IMG/VR virus record: IMGVR_UViG_3300033148_001674
Span: 1 to 39,087 of that record
Origin: a virus
DNA length: 39,087 bases
Direction: 5' to 3' (one strand)
Shown in pieces: positions 30,988-39,031 of this stretch; positions within the stretch are counted from its first letter, which is position 1; every line of letters starts with the position of its first letter. The notes beneath the pieces are model-generated. The model was not told the origin of the DNA, ran no database searches, and worked only from the letters and a program-made list of their open reading frames with translations. The position numbers and the translations under genes are program-made.

Positions 30988-31571
30988 ATTGAATGGCTCC
31001 TGCCGCTTCTAGCTACTACCATAGAATCGGCGCGAATTTTCTCTTGGCGACCTTGGCCACCATCGGTAGCCGCCGCTTCGGCTATCTTGCGGAAATAATC
31101 CTGCTCGTACGTATTTCTCAAAGTAGCATTTTCTGTGATCGGTATGGCCATATCAGAGGCTAGCTTGAACGTTAATGCTTCAATGAATCCATTAGTCCAT
31201 AAGTCAGGATTGAGAACGGTAACTGAATATATTACATGAATTTCAGATGCGTCAGTGAGAATCTTGTCTCCCTCTCTGGTCCAATCCAAGCGGCCGCTTC
31301 CACTAGAATCATCTACTGAACGTAATAGAAAACAATCTGATGGTATTTGAAATTGATTAGCATAACCGAACGCAGGAAGAATAAGCAAAGGAGCTAATTT
31401 GACGCGAGTCAAACAGAATGACCATTTGCGGTCTTCAAAACATTTATCTCGCGCCAGTGGAAATAAAGTATCGCAAATTTCCGCATTAGTGTTAGGGTCA
31501 TTGAGATTGACTATTTTAGCCTCTCCTAATAAACCTAAAGCCCTGTTGCATATCTCGGTTACACTGGCCAT
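30984..31571 (-). CDS. Tail tubular protein A (T7 gp11-like adaptor)
   Basis: A 195-residue protein starting MASVTEICNRALGLLGEAKI and continuing CDTLFPLARDKCFEDRKWSF, the typical signature of gp11-type adaptor proteins. It would form a ring under the portal that connects it to the nozzle. The length matches the family. An AAGG ribosome site lies upstream. Confidence 0.9.
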   Translation of the reverse strand: MASVTEICNRALGLLGEAKIVNLNDPNTNAEICDTLFPLARDKCFEDRKWSFCLTRVKLAPLLILPAFGYANQFQIPSDCFLLRSVDDSSGSGRLDWTREGDKILTDASEIHVIYSVTVLNPDLWTNGFIEALTFKLASDMAIPITENATLRNTYEQDYFRKIAEAAATDGGQGRQEKIRADSMVVARSGRSHSI

Positions 31572-31588
31572 TAGCTTGCCTTAATTAT

Positions 31589-31861
31589 TTACAGTATGAT
31601 TCCGCCGTCGCACCAGAATTCTTTTTCGCGGTCATTGATTTGACCTTCATATCCGAGCGAGCCAAGGAATTCAAACCAAGCATCGTTATATTGCCCAGTG
31701 AATCCTTTTGATGCTAGCATTGACTGCCATAAATCATTAATATGGCCAATAGCAGGATCTGCGCCCTCGGCTACGAGCCAAACGCGCAACATGTCGGTAG
31801 TTGAACCAACATAGCCTTTGGCTCTTAATACTTCAAAACGGCAATCAATTAAGCTAGTCAT
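31589..31861 (-). CDS. Small virion-operon protein (90 aa)
   Basis: A 90-residue protein with three internal similar segments: LRAKGYVGSTTDMLRVWL, LASKGFTGQYNDAWFEFL and LGSLGYEGQINDREKEFW, spaced about 25 residues apart. This looks like a threefold repeat with a G-x-x-G-x-x-N/T-D core. Such proteins appear next to tail adaptor genes in podoviruses, but the function is unknown. The ribosome site is weak, so translation may be coupled to the gene before it. Confidence 0.65.
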   Translation of the reverse strand: MTSLIDCRFEVLRAKGYVGSTTDMLRVWLVAEGADPAIGHINDLWQSMLASKGFTGQYNDAWFEFLGSLGYEGQINDREKEFWCDGGIIL

Positions 31862-31863
31862 AA

Positions 31864-32148
31864 TTATTTCTTAGTCTTGTTTGCCATGTTTGCCATGTCG
31901 GCAGCAACTTCTGCTTTAAGTTCAGCGCGTAACTCTGCCTCAGCGCGTAACTCTGCCTTTAGCTCGTCGCGCTTTGCTTTAGCGGAGCCTTCGAGACTTT
32001 CTTTGTGCTTTAATTTGAAAGTCTTTACATAGCTTTTAACGCATGGTGTCGCGATGTCAAGAGCAGAAGAAATCTGCTCGGCTTCTTGGCCTGCGAGAAC
32101 TCGTTTTTCGATTTTCGCAATATCTGTAACATTAGCGCCTTGCTTCAT
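31864..32148 (-). CDS. Small helical protein (94 aa)
   Basis: A 94-residue protein. The first half (IEKRVLAGQEAEQISSALDIATPCVKSYVKTF) resembles a helix-turn-helix of the homeodomain-like type. The second half is a repetitive charged helix (KRDELKAELRAEAELRAELK) encoded by short DNA repeats. An AAAGGAAA site lies upstream. It lies between the capsid and tail adaptor genes and could be a head-completion or regulatory protein. No family is certain. Confidence 0.65.
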   Translation of the reverse strand: MKQGANVTDIAKIEKRVLAGQEAEQISSALDIATPCVKSYVKTFKLKHKESLEGSAKAKRDELKAELRAEAELRAELKAEVAADMANMANKTKK

Positions 32149-32149
32149 T

Positions 32150-32557
32150 TTAATTTCCTTTAGTTTTTTCTAGTAAAACATTGATTAATTGTTTGAACGT
32201 TTCGTCCGACAACCCTGAACGATGAAATTGAAAGCTACCGGAGACGATAATTGCTACGTCATCGGCAGTAACGCTTCCGATATCTGCTTCAATGAGGAAG
32301 TTGCCGTTTGAGCCAGCTTGCCAATCGCCGTAGATGACTTTTGCACTTGCGTTAGTATTTCCGCCTTGTTCAGTTAACAGTTTAGCGAATGCGGCTTTTA
32401 ACGTTCCTATGTAAGCTTGGCGACGGTGGGGTAAAACATTGGCGCCAATGAAAATTTTCATTTTCTGGGCGACGACACTTGCCGTAGTACTCGCAATCGC
32501 ATCTTTGGCGTCTTGATCTTGACTTAATTCAAGTGAATATGGTGTAGTAATAGCCAT
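32150..32557 (-). CDS. Putative head protein downstream of capsid (135 aa)
   Basis: A 135-residue protein with GGAGA upstream of ATG 32557. A helical N-terminal half (KDAIASTTASVVAQKMKIFI) is followed by a beta-rich part (AKVIYGDWQAGSNGNFLIEADIGSV...AIIVSGSF). It is the first gene after the major capsid protein and its hairpin, a usual place for head decoration or completion proteins. No family was recognised. Confidence 0.65.
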   Translation of the reverse strand: MAITTPYSLELSQDQDAKDAIASTTASVVAQKMKIFIGANVLPHRRQAYIGTLKAAFAKLLTEQGGNTNASAKVIYGDWQAGSNGNFLIEADIGSVTADDVAIIVSGSFQFHRSGLSDETFKQLINVLLEKTKGN

Positions 32558-32572
32558 GATTGTCTCCGAAGG

Positions 32573-32596
32573 GGAGGTCTCGACGTCGAGACCTCC
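32573..32596 (-). terminator. 24-bp perfect palindrome behind the capsid gene
   Basis: Perfect palindrome with 12-base arms, centre GACGTC, between the capsid stop at 32603 and the next gene's start at 32557. The inner 18 bases are the same as the hairpin behind the putative SSB gene, apart from one central base. With no promoter following, it probably reduces read-through or stabilises the capsid message, giving more capsid than downstream protein. Confidence 0.7.
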
Positions 32597-32602
32597 TTTA
32601 AC

Positions 32603-33478
32603 TTAGATAGTATCCGCTAAGTGAGCACGGACAATATGCTTATCTTCTACGCGAACACAATCCAAACTCATATGAGAATAGATGCGCCATGCAAAGTTCT
32701 TGCTAGGGTCTCGTGCGACCTTAGTGCTCACATCTTGTGCCATATGTAAACCAAGCGCACGATTAGTCATGATTAAGTTGTCAATTTCGCCTGCTGCAGG
32801 AGATTGTAGGCGAGTTGAGCAAATCCACGTGTAGCCCATCCAACTTTCGACGTAGCCTTTGTCTTGCAAAGGACGAAGAGCATTGTAGTCTGCGCTTGTG
32901 GCTTCGGTCAACTGTAATAGCTTGCGAACCTGCTTTGGTCCAATATACCAAACTTTGCGCTCGTCAGGGTCAATATCGTTTTCTAGGAACTTTTCAGTCA
33001 CTGAGGTCACGAAATCGAAAGTCAATGGGCTAGTGCCATCACCTAAAACTTGGGAAGCAGGAAACGCTACTGGGGTGCCAGAACCTTTAACCGAAGCAGG
33101 CTTAGTAGCAGCTTCGATAATAACATCGTCAATAGCACGTGCGAACAATTTGGCTTGAGCCATAACAATGTTGCTGTTAGGATCAATCAGCATTTGAACT
33201 GGATCTTCCAACTGAGTGCTGTTGGCGTAATGCTTAGTGATGATGTTAGTACGGCGCTTTGCCCATACTTCATCGAAGTCAGGAGTATCCGAAAGGCCAG
33301 CACTTTTGGTTGCTACGTCTGAATCAAGAAGAGCTTCCATGGTTTCCCAGTTATGGGCTTCCGATTGCTCGCTTACTTCTTGCAAGTGAGGGCGGAACTT
33401 GGAGACACCTTGCTGAGCAAGATGGCGGAGATTGGTTTCGTACGTATTGATATACGCTTGATCGATTGACTTGGCCAC
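32603..33478 (-). CDS. Major capsid protein
   Basis: A 291-residue protein starting with GTG at 33478, preceded by AGGAGG. Its place directly after the scaffold gene, a dedicated promoter and long structured leader, and a strong hairpin at its end fit the major capsid protein. The sequence has HK97-fold-like features: an N-terminal helix, an acidic stretch (FRPHLQEVSEQSEAHNWETM), FARAIDDVIIEAATK, and WYIGPKQVRKLLQL in the P-domain style. The length is somewhat shorter than T7 gp10. No sequence motif proves the fold; the call rests on synteny and expression signals. Confidence 0.8.
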   Translation of the reverse strand: MAKSIDQAYINTYETNLRHLAQQGVSKFRPHLQEVSEQSEAHNWETMEALLDSDVATKSAGLSDTPDFDEVWAKRRTNIITKHYANSTQLEDPVQMLIDPNSNIVMAQAKLFARAIDDVIIEAATKPASVKGSGTPVAFPASQVLGDGTSPLTFDFVTSVTEKFLENDIDPDERKVWYIGPKQVRKLLQLTEATSADYNALRPLQDKGYVESWMGYTWICSTRLQSPAAGEIDNLIMTNRALGLHMAQDVSTKVARDPSKNFAWRIYSHMSLDCVRVEDKHIVRAHLADTI

Positions 33479-33606
33479 GGTGGCCTCCTATTAATTAAAT
33501 TAAGCTATTTTAATCACCTAGAAAGCTACCCGTTTAAGCGGACTCTTGCGGTCGATTGTTCATTTTCGCGAGGAGCTACCCGCATCGGACTCCTCACCTA
33601 CTTTTT
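33479..33606 (-). promoter_or_regulatory. Structured 5' leader of the capsid gene
   Basis: About 128 bases between the capsid promoter and the GTG start. Two copies of a module lie at 33524-33545 and 33574-33592, each with AGCTACCCG and GGACTC in the + strand reading, 50 bp apart. A GAGGAG/CTCCTC inverted repeat surrounds the second. The repetition suggests a conserved RNA structure or a binding site controlling capsid translation. Confidence 0.45.
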
Positions 33607-33635
33607 ATTATAACACATTCGAGTTTCCTTGTCAA
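33607..33635 (-). promoter_or_regulatory. Sigma-70 promoter for the capsid operon
   Basis: On the - strand, TTGACA (33630-33635) and TATAAT (33607-33612) with a 17-bp spacer and TGT extended -10, matching the early promoters. It lies between the scaffold stop at 33651 and the capsid gene and gives the capsid and tail genes their own strong transcript. Confidence 0.88.
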
Positions 33636-33650
33636 CTCGAATACGAGCAA

Positions 33651-34547
33651 TCAACCATGCTTCATTCGATGCAATTCTACCATCTTATCCTTCGCGGTCT
33701 TGTGTGACGGGTCTCGCGGATTCCAATATGCGTGCTCTCGATTGTTGAGAACCTCCGTTATCTGGGATTGGGCTTCGTCGGGAGTCATTTTGTGAGTACC
33801 GCCGTCTTGGATTCCTATCTCTAGGCCTTCGCGTCCGATGGTAGTGACCAACCCATATGCCCACTTGAGAGTATCAGCGCCGAGTTGGCTTGTTTCAGCT
33901 TGTTGAATGAGTGAACTCGGAGCGCCAGTCTTCTTGAGCGCAGCAATTGCTTCCTTTTCTCTGCCATCGAACGCAAGTCCCCATTCAGCCATTAAAGCAG
34001 TTCGGGACTCGTTCAGCTCATTGGCGTTGCTAGCTGCTGCTTCTCGCTGTCCTTGTAGCATGTTGCCAACAAAAGAATCAAACTGGTTTTTAGTTAGGCC
34101 AGAATCCAAAGCGGCTACGCGTAATGCAGCCATACGCTCGTCGGAAACTTTATATTCACCTAAATCTTTAGTGACTTCGTAGCTAGATGCTTCTTCTGGC
34201 TTGCCTAGGATTTTCAAAATTCGGTCGAATTCTTCGGGCTTTTCGGTATTCGGCTTCATCATTAAATTCGGAGCTTTGACCATCAATGAATCATAGAATT
34301 TATTTAAGTCTTCCTCGCCTGCCTCAGCACTAGGAACACGGATTGAACTACCTACCATTTTCTGGGCTTCGATGTGGCTTTTGGCCATGGCTGCTACGTC
34401 TTTATAGTCAGCTAGAGCAGCATTGCCTTTAATGTCATCAGGTAGTGTATCACGCCAATTAGACTGCGATTCCTCGCTGCCGCCACTGCCTTCGCCGCCT
34501 TCGCCCTTGTTCTCTTCCATTCGAGTGTGCTTTAAAAATGTTTTCAT
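33651..34547 (-). CDS. Capsid scaffolding protein
   Basis: A 298-residue acidic, helical protein. The N-terminal linker is rich in Glu, Gly and Ser (ENKGEGGEGSGGSEESQ), followed by LPDDIKGNAALADYKDVAAMAKSHIEAQKM, typical of podovirus capsid assembly proteins. Long amphipathic helices follow, and the C-terminus has HAYWNPRDPSHKTAKDKMVE, a basic end that may contact the capsid protein. It lies between the portal/Bbp19-like genes and the capsid gene, the T7 gp9 position. The ATG overlaps the previous stop, with GGAGAG upstream. Confidence 0.85.
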   Translation of the reverse strand: MKTFLKHTRMEENKGEGGEGSGGSEESQSNWRDTLPDDIKGNAALADYKDVAAMAKSHIEAQKMVGSSIRVPSAEAGEEDLNKFYDSLMVKAPNLMMKPNTEKPEEFDRILKILGKPEEASSYEVTKDLGEYKVSDERMAALRVAALDSGLTKNQFDSFVGNMLQGQREAAASNANELNESRTALMAEWGLAFDGREKEAIAALKKTGAPSSLIQQAETSQLGADTLKWAYGLVTTIGREGLEIGIQDGGTHKMTPDEAQSQITEVLNNREHAYWNPRDPSHKTAKDKMVELHRMKHG

Positions 34548-34849
34548 TTATTCTCTCCGTGGGTTTTAGCAAATCGCAATATTTGTTCAATGTAAACAAA
34601 TGCGTCACGTTTACCTAGATTGTAATTAGTTTTATTGTTGTTACTGCCATCGAATATTGAGGCGGGGTTGAATTCTTCGCTTAAATGCTTTAAAACCTCT
34701 TGGCCGTCCGCAGTGTTGAACACTCTAGCGAACAAATAGGCCTTATCCAGAGTCTGCCTCACTACTTCACGTACTTCGGTTTTTGGCTCATGGAATTTCT
34801 TCGGTGAAATTCCACTAGTATCTGCCATTTCATTATTGCGAACTTCCAT
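34544..34849 (-). CDS. Bbp19-like small phage protein
   Basis: A 101-residue protein. The middle and C-terminus (FARVFNTADGQEVLKHLSEE, then GKRDAFVYIEQILRFA) match the Bbp19 family first seen in Bordetella phage BPP-1: a short helical protein between portal and scaffold genes. The function is not established; association with the head is likely from gene order. Its start overlaps the portal stop (TAATG). Confidence 0.7.
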   Translation of the reverse strand: MEVRNNEMADTSGISPKKFHEPKTEVREVVRQTLDKAYLFARVFNTADGQEVLKHLSEEFNPASIFDGSNNNKTNYNLGKRDAFVYIEQILRFAKTHGENK

Positions 34850-36483
34850 TATTGCTGCTCCAATGCTTGTTGACCTTCGCCTTGTGATTTCATTGCGTCG
34901 CCTTGGGCTTGTGCCATAGCTACTTTTCTTTCTTCGGCTTGTTTCTTGCTGCGCTCTTCGCGAATAGTTTTCACTTCGGCATCGCCGTTGCGCAGACTAG
35001 CGGGAACATTTAAGATATCTGCCAATGCGATAGTCATTTCATCCCAATTAGGTATGTCTAATATTTCAGGCTTGACTTCTGCTAACTGGGCAATATTGCC
35101 TACCCAACGCTCGATAGACATGGCAGTGTCAGTCTTCTGTGCTCTACTTAGCGGTCCGACGTAATCCACGTCCATAGTAGCGTCAGCATTGGCCACTGAC
35201 TCAGGCGGAGGCGGTATTACTCCTTCGCGCAATAGAATATGGAAAGTGCGGTCAACCGTTGGGTCGAGTAAATCAGTACGTAATCGACCCAACGTTGGTC
35301 CGAGAATTCGTTGCATTAACTCGTAGCGAACTTGAACTTCGGTAGCGGTCATAGCAGGGGAATTTTTCAGTTCCAACTGATCTACGTGAAATATCGAACG
35401 GATCGATTGCTGTAACGCATCACGTTGTAGTTCACTGACATCGAAACGCGCACGTGACTCAAACGGCTTCATGTCATCAATGTTGCGCAGCACAGTCAAC
35501 CCGCCTGCCCCTAAGTCAACATCGCTTATTAGTCCGCGCTCAGTAGTGATTATCGCTGGGTCAACTACTTTTTCAGTAGAAATCAATATGAGTTCTACTA
35601 GTCGGTTCAGAGTCAGTACATCGGGCAATGCAATCATTGCTGGACTGTGCCCCCACATGCTGCCTGCTGTTTTGCGCCATCGAGGAACGAATGCTGGCAT
35701 CTCGTAATAGCCGCCTTCATCACCGATTTGCTCGCCACTAGCGTGGATTACATATTTATAGCCGATTGGCCGTTCAGACGCAGCCAGCACAGTTTCTTTT
35801 GCGTTGTCTTGTTTATTCTTTCGCGGGAAAATGCAAAAAATGATATCATGACGACGGTCGATGCTCGAAGTGCTTTCAGCTTCCTTGATGAATCTTTCGG
35901 GAGTCTTATCTCCGAACTTCGATATGATTTGCGTTGCCGTCCAACGATAACGACGATATAACGTATTGACCTGGCCTTTGTGGTCTTGCTCAAAATAACA
36001 TTGCTCAATTGGGACTGCCTGAAAAGCTAAATCAACTGCGCCGTCTTTGGTTTCATATTCCTCTACGATCACCGACGTTCCGAAGCCCACGAGGTCAATA
36101 TATGCTTCATTGATTTCAATATTGAAATTGCTGTCTTGTAAGGCGTCATATACTGATTTACTAGCCGCTTCTAGCCATTCTTTAGCTTCTTGGTCTCTGT
36201 TCAATTCGGGGTCACGGAATTTAAAATCGAACCACTTGATCGCAGGTGACGTGAGGGAACCATGAAGCGACGAAGCCAATGTGGTGATGCCCATTACTGC
36301 AGTCGAATCAAACACGTTTCGATTCTTGCGCCACTCAACTTCATGTTCTGAATTTGACGTAGTGAAAAACCGTGAACGAAATGGCATCATCAAATCTTTG
36401 ATAATTTCCCATGTCTGGTCTACTGTATAGCGTTGGGATGCACAAGCATCAAAACGCGCTCTTATTTTCTTCGCTTCCATCAT
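34849..36483 (-). CDS. Portal (head-tail connector) protein
   Basis: A 544-residue portal. The N-terminal region (WRKNRNVFDSTAVMGITTLASSLHGSLTSPAIKWF, then DLVGFGTSVIVEEYE) and YKYVIHASGEQIG...MPAFVPRWRKTAGSMWGHSPA are typical of T7 gp8-type connector proteins. The C-terminus is a charged helix rich in Gln and Ala (AEERKVAMAQAQGDAMKSQG). Twelve copies would form the DNA channel at the packaging vertex. The start overlaps the terminase stop (ATGA). The length matches the family. Confidence 0.93.
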   Translation of the reverse strand: MMEAKKIRARFDACASQRYTVDQTWEIIKDLMMPFRSRFFTTSNSEHEVEWRKNRNVFDSTAVMGITTLASSLHGSLTSPAIKWFDFKFRDPELNRDQEAKEWLEAASKSVYDALQDSNFNIEINEAYIDLVGFGTSVIVEEYETKDGAVDLAFQAVPIEQCYFEQDHKGQVNTLYRRYRWTATQIISKFGDKTPERFIKEAESTSSIDRRHDIIFCIFPRKNKQDNAKETVLAASERPIGYKYVIHASGEQIGDEGGYYEMPAFVPRWRKTAGSMWGHSPAMIALPDVLTLNRLVELILISTEKVVDPAIITTERGLISDVDLGAGGLTVLRNIDDMKPFESRARFDVSELQRDALQQSIRSIFHVDQLELKNSPAMTATEVQVRYELMQRILGPTLGRLRTDLLDPTVDRTFHILLREGVIPPPPESVANADATMDVDYVGPLSRAQKTDTAMSIERWVGNIAQLAEVKPEILDIPNWDEMTIALADILNVPASLRNGDAEVKTIREERSKKQAEERKVAMAQAQGDAMKSQGEGQQALEQQ

Positions 36484-37832
36484 GTAGCCCTTTTAACTTT
36501 GTGGTGTTTTCTGTATTGGTCTGATTTTTCTTTGCCCCACCCTACTACGGGGGCGTCGCTCCAACCTACGGCACAATATCTCGCAGAATCCGCGCCGTGA
36601 CAAGCCCAGTCGTGCTTTGGTTTGTCTCTAAATAATTTTGCTCTTTCGTCATACTCTCTTCGGTAGGAATATAGCGAATCTAAAAGGCCTTGTGTTTTGT
36701 CTTTGTTGAATTTCGCTACCAATATCATGGCGCGAGTAGCGTCAATGCCATCTGCTACTGGAATGTTTTCTACTACATTGAACTTGAAATTTAACGCGTA
36801 GGCGAATTCAATACGTGTTTTGCCTGTCGTGAATTCATGGTGCTCCATGTCATGCGGACCCCAATGCTCGTCATATGAATATGGCAATGAGCGTACGTCA
36901 CGAATCCATTCCTCTAGCGATTTATTCCTGTCCGAAAGATAATCAATAATGATTGGCTTGCCGTCCGCCCCTCGTTGAGTAAATATTATCGCCGTGTGGT
37001 CTCGAAACCCGATATCCCACCAGGTTTGTACTGTCTTACTAGGGTCATGTGGATAATTGCCTATTCGCCCTTCTTTGTCAGCCTTGTTGAGTTCTTTCGT
37101 GTAAAACGCGCCTTCCATTCCTGAGTCAAATGAGCAATAGAACTCTTGCTGAATTTTCTCTTCGGACATACCAGAATCGCGCTCTTCCTTTACCGCGTCG
37201 TATGATATTATTGGCGTTTCCATGTCTGCTTCGAACGTATTATCTACCGTAAGGAGGGTTGAATACCACTTCGGGTTGGTCTGTGACATCTTAAACAAGT
37301 CATGGCCATGATTTTTCCCTCGCGGAGTGTAGATGAACAGTGCCCATCCGCCGTTTTCCGCTAAAATTGGTCGTATGTAATCCCATGCAGATGGGTCGGC
37401 GATTGAATACTCGGAGAAAATGACGCCTACTGGGTTAGTACCAACAAGCGAGTCATAGTTATCCGATCCTACTACTTGCCATATTGACCCGTTCTTGAGG
37501 CGGATTTGCATATCTGAGTTGTTTGTTGATTCCCTCATTTCTTTCGGAAATGCTTGGTCTATCATGCGGCGACCGAATTTATCGATACCATCCCAAATAA
37601 CTCGTCTGCCTTGCTTTAGGGTTGGCAACATGTGCCATATTGTTCCTACTCGCATTTGGCTCAGAACAGCGCCCATATTTAGGCAACTGGAGTCCTTACC
37701 TGCTCGGCGATGCCAAATACACACAGCTCGTTTGCGCTCAGTTCCGCCTTGGAGCATATACTGGAACAATGAGGACTGATAATGTCTCGCTGCCCAGTTA
37801 TTTGGCAGCGATATTTGGTTATCTTTGGCCAT
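36480..37832 (-). CDS. terL: Terminase large subunit
   Basis: A 450-residue packaging ATPase/nuclease. Walker A is WHRRAGKDSS, Walker B is GVIFSEYS, and the nuclease part holds WWDIGFRDHTAI with downstream acidic residues (DYLSDRNKS, GADSARY). The start is uncertain. ATG 37832 (MAKDNQISLPNNW) has no good ribosome site but overlaps the end of a 28-codon mini-frame (37819-37905) that begins within the terS stop, suggesting coupled translation. An alternative ATG at 37871 adds 13 residues. It works with the small subunit to package DNA into the prohead through the portal. Confidence 0.9.
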   Translation of the reverse strand: MAKDNQISLPNNWAARHYQSSLFQYMLQGGTERKRAVCIWHRRAGKDSSCLNMGAVLSQMRVGTIWHMLPTLKQGRRVIWDGIDKFGRRMIDQAFPKEMRESTNNSDMQIRLKNGSIWQVVGSDNYDSLVGTNPVGVIFSEYSIADPSAWDYIRPILAENGGWALFIYTPRGKNHGHDLFKMSQTNPKWYSTLLTVDNTFEADMETPIISYDAVKEERDSGMSEEKIQQEFYCSFDSGMEGAFYTKELNKADKEGRIGNYPHDPSKTVQTWWDIGFRDHTAIIFTQRGADGKPIIIDYLSDRNKSLEEWIRDVRSLPYSYDEHWGPHDMEHHEFTTGKTRIEFAYALNFKFNVVENIPVADGIDATRAMILVAKFNKDKTQGLLDSLYSYRREYDERAKLFRDKPKHDWACHGADSARYCAVGWSDAPVVGWGKEKSDQYRKHHKVKRAT

Positions 37833-37901
37833 TTTTGTTGTAGAATCCGCCAAAGTTATGATACAGAGCATCGCTGATGCATCGCGTTAATTTACTTAAT
37901 T

Positions 37902-38450
37902 TCATTTTCCTACTTCCCCCTCAATCGTAATGCCTACGTTATTGTTGTTTTCATCTATACCAAGGGCGGCGAGATTAATGGCTATGGATACATTGCCGCT
38001 TCCGCCACTGCCTTCTTCGTAGAATTTCGTTGATTTGCCTAATTCTCTTAGTGCTGATACCATTTCTGAACCATGAAATTTTCTTGCCATGATTTCTTCG
38101 CCGCTAGAAGTAATTAAAGGAATATCTTCTTCGCCATTCAGCTTCGGTAATAATTCTAGCCACTGGGACTGAACAAATTCAGCGTCGATTAATGTCCGTT
38201 CTTGTAGCTCGTCTTTGAGAAATCCAATAAAAGCAGAAACCAAAGGATCTCTGAGTAGTTTTAATCCATAGCCAGCTGATTTCCAGCCAGCATCCCTAGC
38301 AGCTCTGTTGTGGTTAAAATGCTGCATATAATTAAACGCAAACGTTTTTTCGTTCGGTTTAAGATCAGGCCATCCGTTTTTTCGGTTCGAGTCTATATAA
38401 TTCGATAGCTCGTCTTTGCCTTTCAGTAGCAATTCTCTTCTTTCGTTCAC
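37902..38450 (-). CDS. terS: Terminase small subunit
   Basis: A 182-residue protein with GTG start at 38450 preceded by AGGAGAT. The N-terminal part KPNEKTFAFNYMQHFNHNRAARDAGWKSA is the helix-turn-helix DNA-binding segment typical of phage small terminases (terminase_2-like). A central helical part for oligomerisation and a flexible glycine/serine segment follow. It recognises the packaging site and loads the large subunit. It is the first large gene of the right-to-left late operon. Confidence 0.85.
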   Translation of the reverse strand: MNERRELLLKGKDELSNYIDSNRKNGWPDLKPNEKTFAFNYMQHFNHNRAARDAGWKSAGYGLKLLRDPLVSAFIGFLKDELQERTLIDAEFVQSQWLELLPKLNGEEDIPLITSSGEEIMARKFHGSEMVSALRELGKSTKFYEEGSGGSGNVSIAINLAALGIDENNNNVGITIEGEVGK

Positions 38451-38565
38451 TGCATCTCCTAAGAAGCCGTTGGTTTAAAACCAAAAAACGCTCTTCTAGT
38501 ATAGATTCGTCGCTAACTGTTGCATCAGTCAGAATAGGCAAAGGTCTGTCGATATAATCAAACAT
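38365..38565 (-). CDS. Small protein overlapping terS (66 aa)
   Basis: ATG 38565 follows a perfect AGGAGGTGATT ribosome site about 20 bases downstream of the - strand promoter, so this is the first translated frame of the late operon. The 66-residue product has an acidic first half (LTDATVSDESILEERFLVL) and a very basic second half (RRCSERKKRIATERQRRAIE). It overlaps terS by 86 bases in another frame. The strong site supports a real gene; no family was recognised. Confidence 0.6.
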   Translation of the reverse strand: MFDYIDRPLPILTDATVSDESILEERFLVLNQRLLRRCSERKKRIATERQRRAIELYRLEPKKRMA

Positions 38566-38585
38566 AATCACCTCCTATTTTCTAA

Positions 38586-38614
38586 ATTATAGCACATTCT
38601 GGCCTCCCTGTCAA
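38586..38614 (-). promoter_or_regulatory. Sigma-70 promoter for the packaging operon
   Basis: On the - strand, TTGACA (38609-38614) and TATAAT (38586-38591), spacer 17 bp, TGC extended -10. It drives the small leader gene, terminase, portal and scaffold. It uses the same architecture as the early promoters, so early/late timing is not set by promoter class. Confidence 0.88.
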
Positions 38615-38661
38615 GTCGCATTTATCGCATTCACGGGGAACCTCTCGTCGGCCTCCCGCCT

Positions 38662-38722
38662 CGAATCGGGGCGTGTGTGTCGGGTCTGGGTCTTGACGCC
38701 ACGGACGATACCGACCGATGCG
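38662..38722 (-). repeat. 61-bp diverged inverted repeat, right copy
   Basis: The reverse complement matches 2873-2933 at 52 of 61 positions without gaps. The copies face each other across about 35.7 kb of the window, or about 3.2 kb across the genome ends. The extended flanks also share GATATCGTCGG. Confidence 0.75.
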
Positions 38723-38791
38723 CGGGAGAGATATCCGAGAGAGGCCGACGATATCGAGCGCGGCATCAAGAGAACCAAAAACATTTCAGCG

Positions 38792-38859
38792 CTTAGCAAT
38801 ATACACATGCCGACACTTAGCAATATACACATATGCCGACACTTAGCAATATGCGCCCA
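38792..38859. repeat. Three 24-26 bp direct repeats
   Basis: CTTAGCAATATACACAT and variants start at 38792, 38816 and 38842, with GCCGACA between copies. The third copy diverges after CTTAGCAATAT. The array is noncoding, about 70 bases before the hexamer array, and could be a protein-binding site for replication or terminase. Confidence 0.75.
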
Positions 38860-38929
38860 CATCGTCGGAAAAACCGTGTAAACGGAGTGGGATAGGGATA
38901 ACCGCGCGCTTTCGCGGGTGTACGTATAT

Positions 38930-39031
38930 GCGAGCGTGAGCGCGAGCGTGAGCGTGAGCGTGAGCGTGAGCGCGAGCGTGAGCGTGAGCGTGAGCGTGAG
39001 CGTGAGCGTGAGCGTGAGCGCGAGCGCGAGC
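38930..39031. repeat. GAGCGT/GAGCGC hexamer tandem array
   Basis: About 17 consecutive six-base units, mostly GAGCGT with scattered GAGCGC, followed by an eight-T run. The last ten or so units are the same sequence as positions 1-58. Open frames through it encode only dipeptide repeats such as Ser-Val or Thr-Leu and are not genes. Its place at the genome end suggests a role in packaging or end processing; this is inference. Confidence 0.85.

Larger units (their letters stand above)
38616..38930. other. Right-end noncoding region
   Basis: No supported gene. It contains the right copy of the 61-bp inverted repeat (38662-38722), the 24-26 bp repeats (38792-38859) and a GC-rich hairpin-prone stretch (CCGCGCGC...GCGCGG) near 38902. 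Short frames here translate the repeats. On the circular or terminally redundant map this region and the hexamer array separate the two divergent arms, so packaging and replication signals would be expected here. Confidence 0.6.

Noticed and set aside
38792-38859. CRISPR array
   Set aside because: Only three copies, spacers almost absent and nearly identical, no cas genes.
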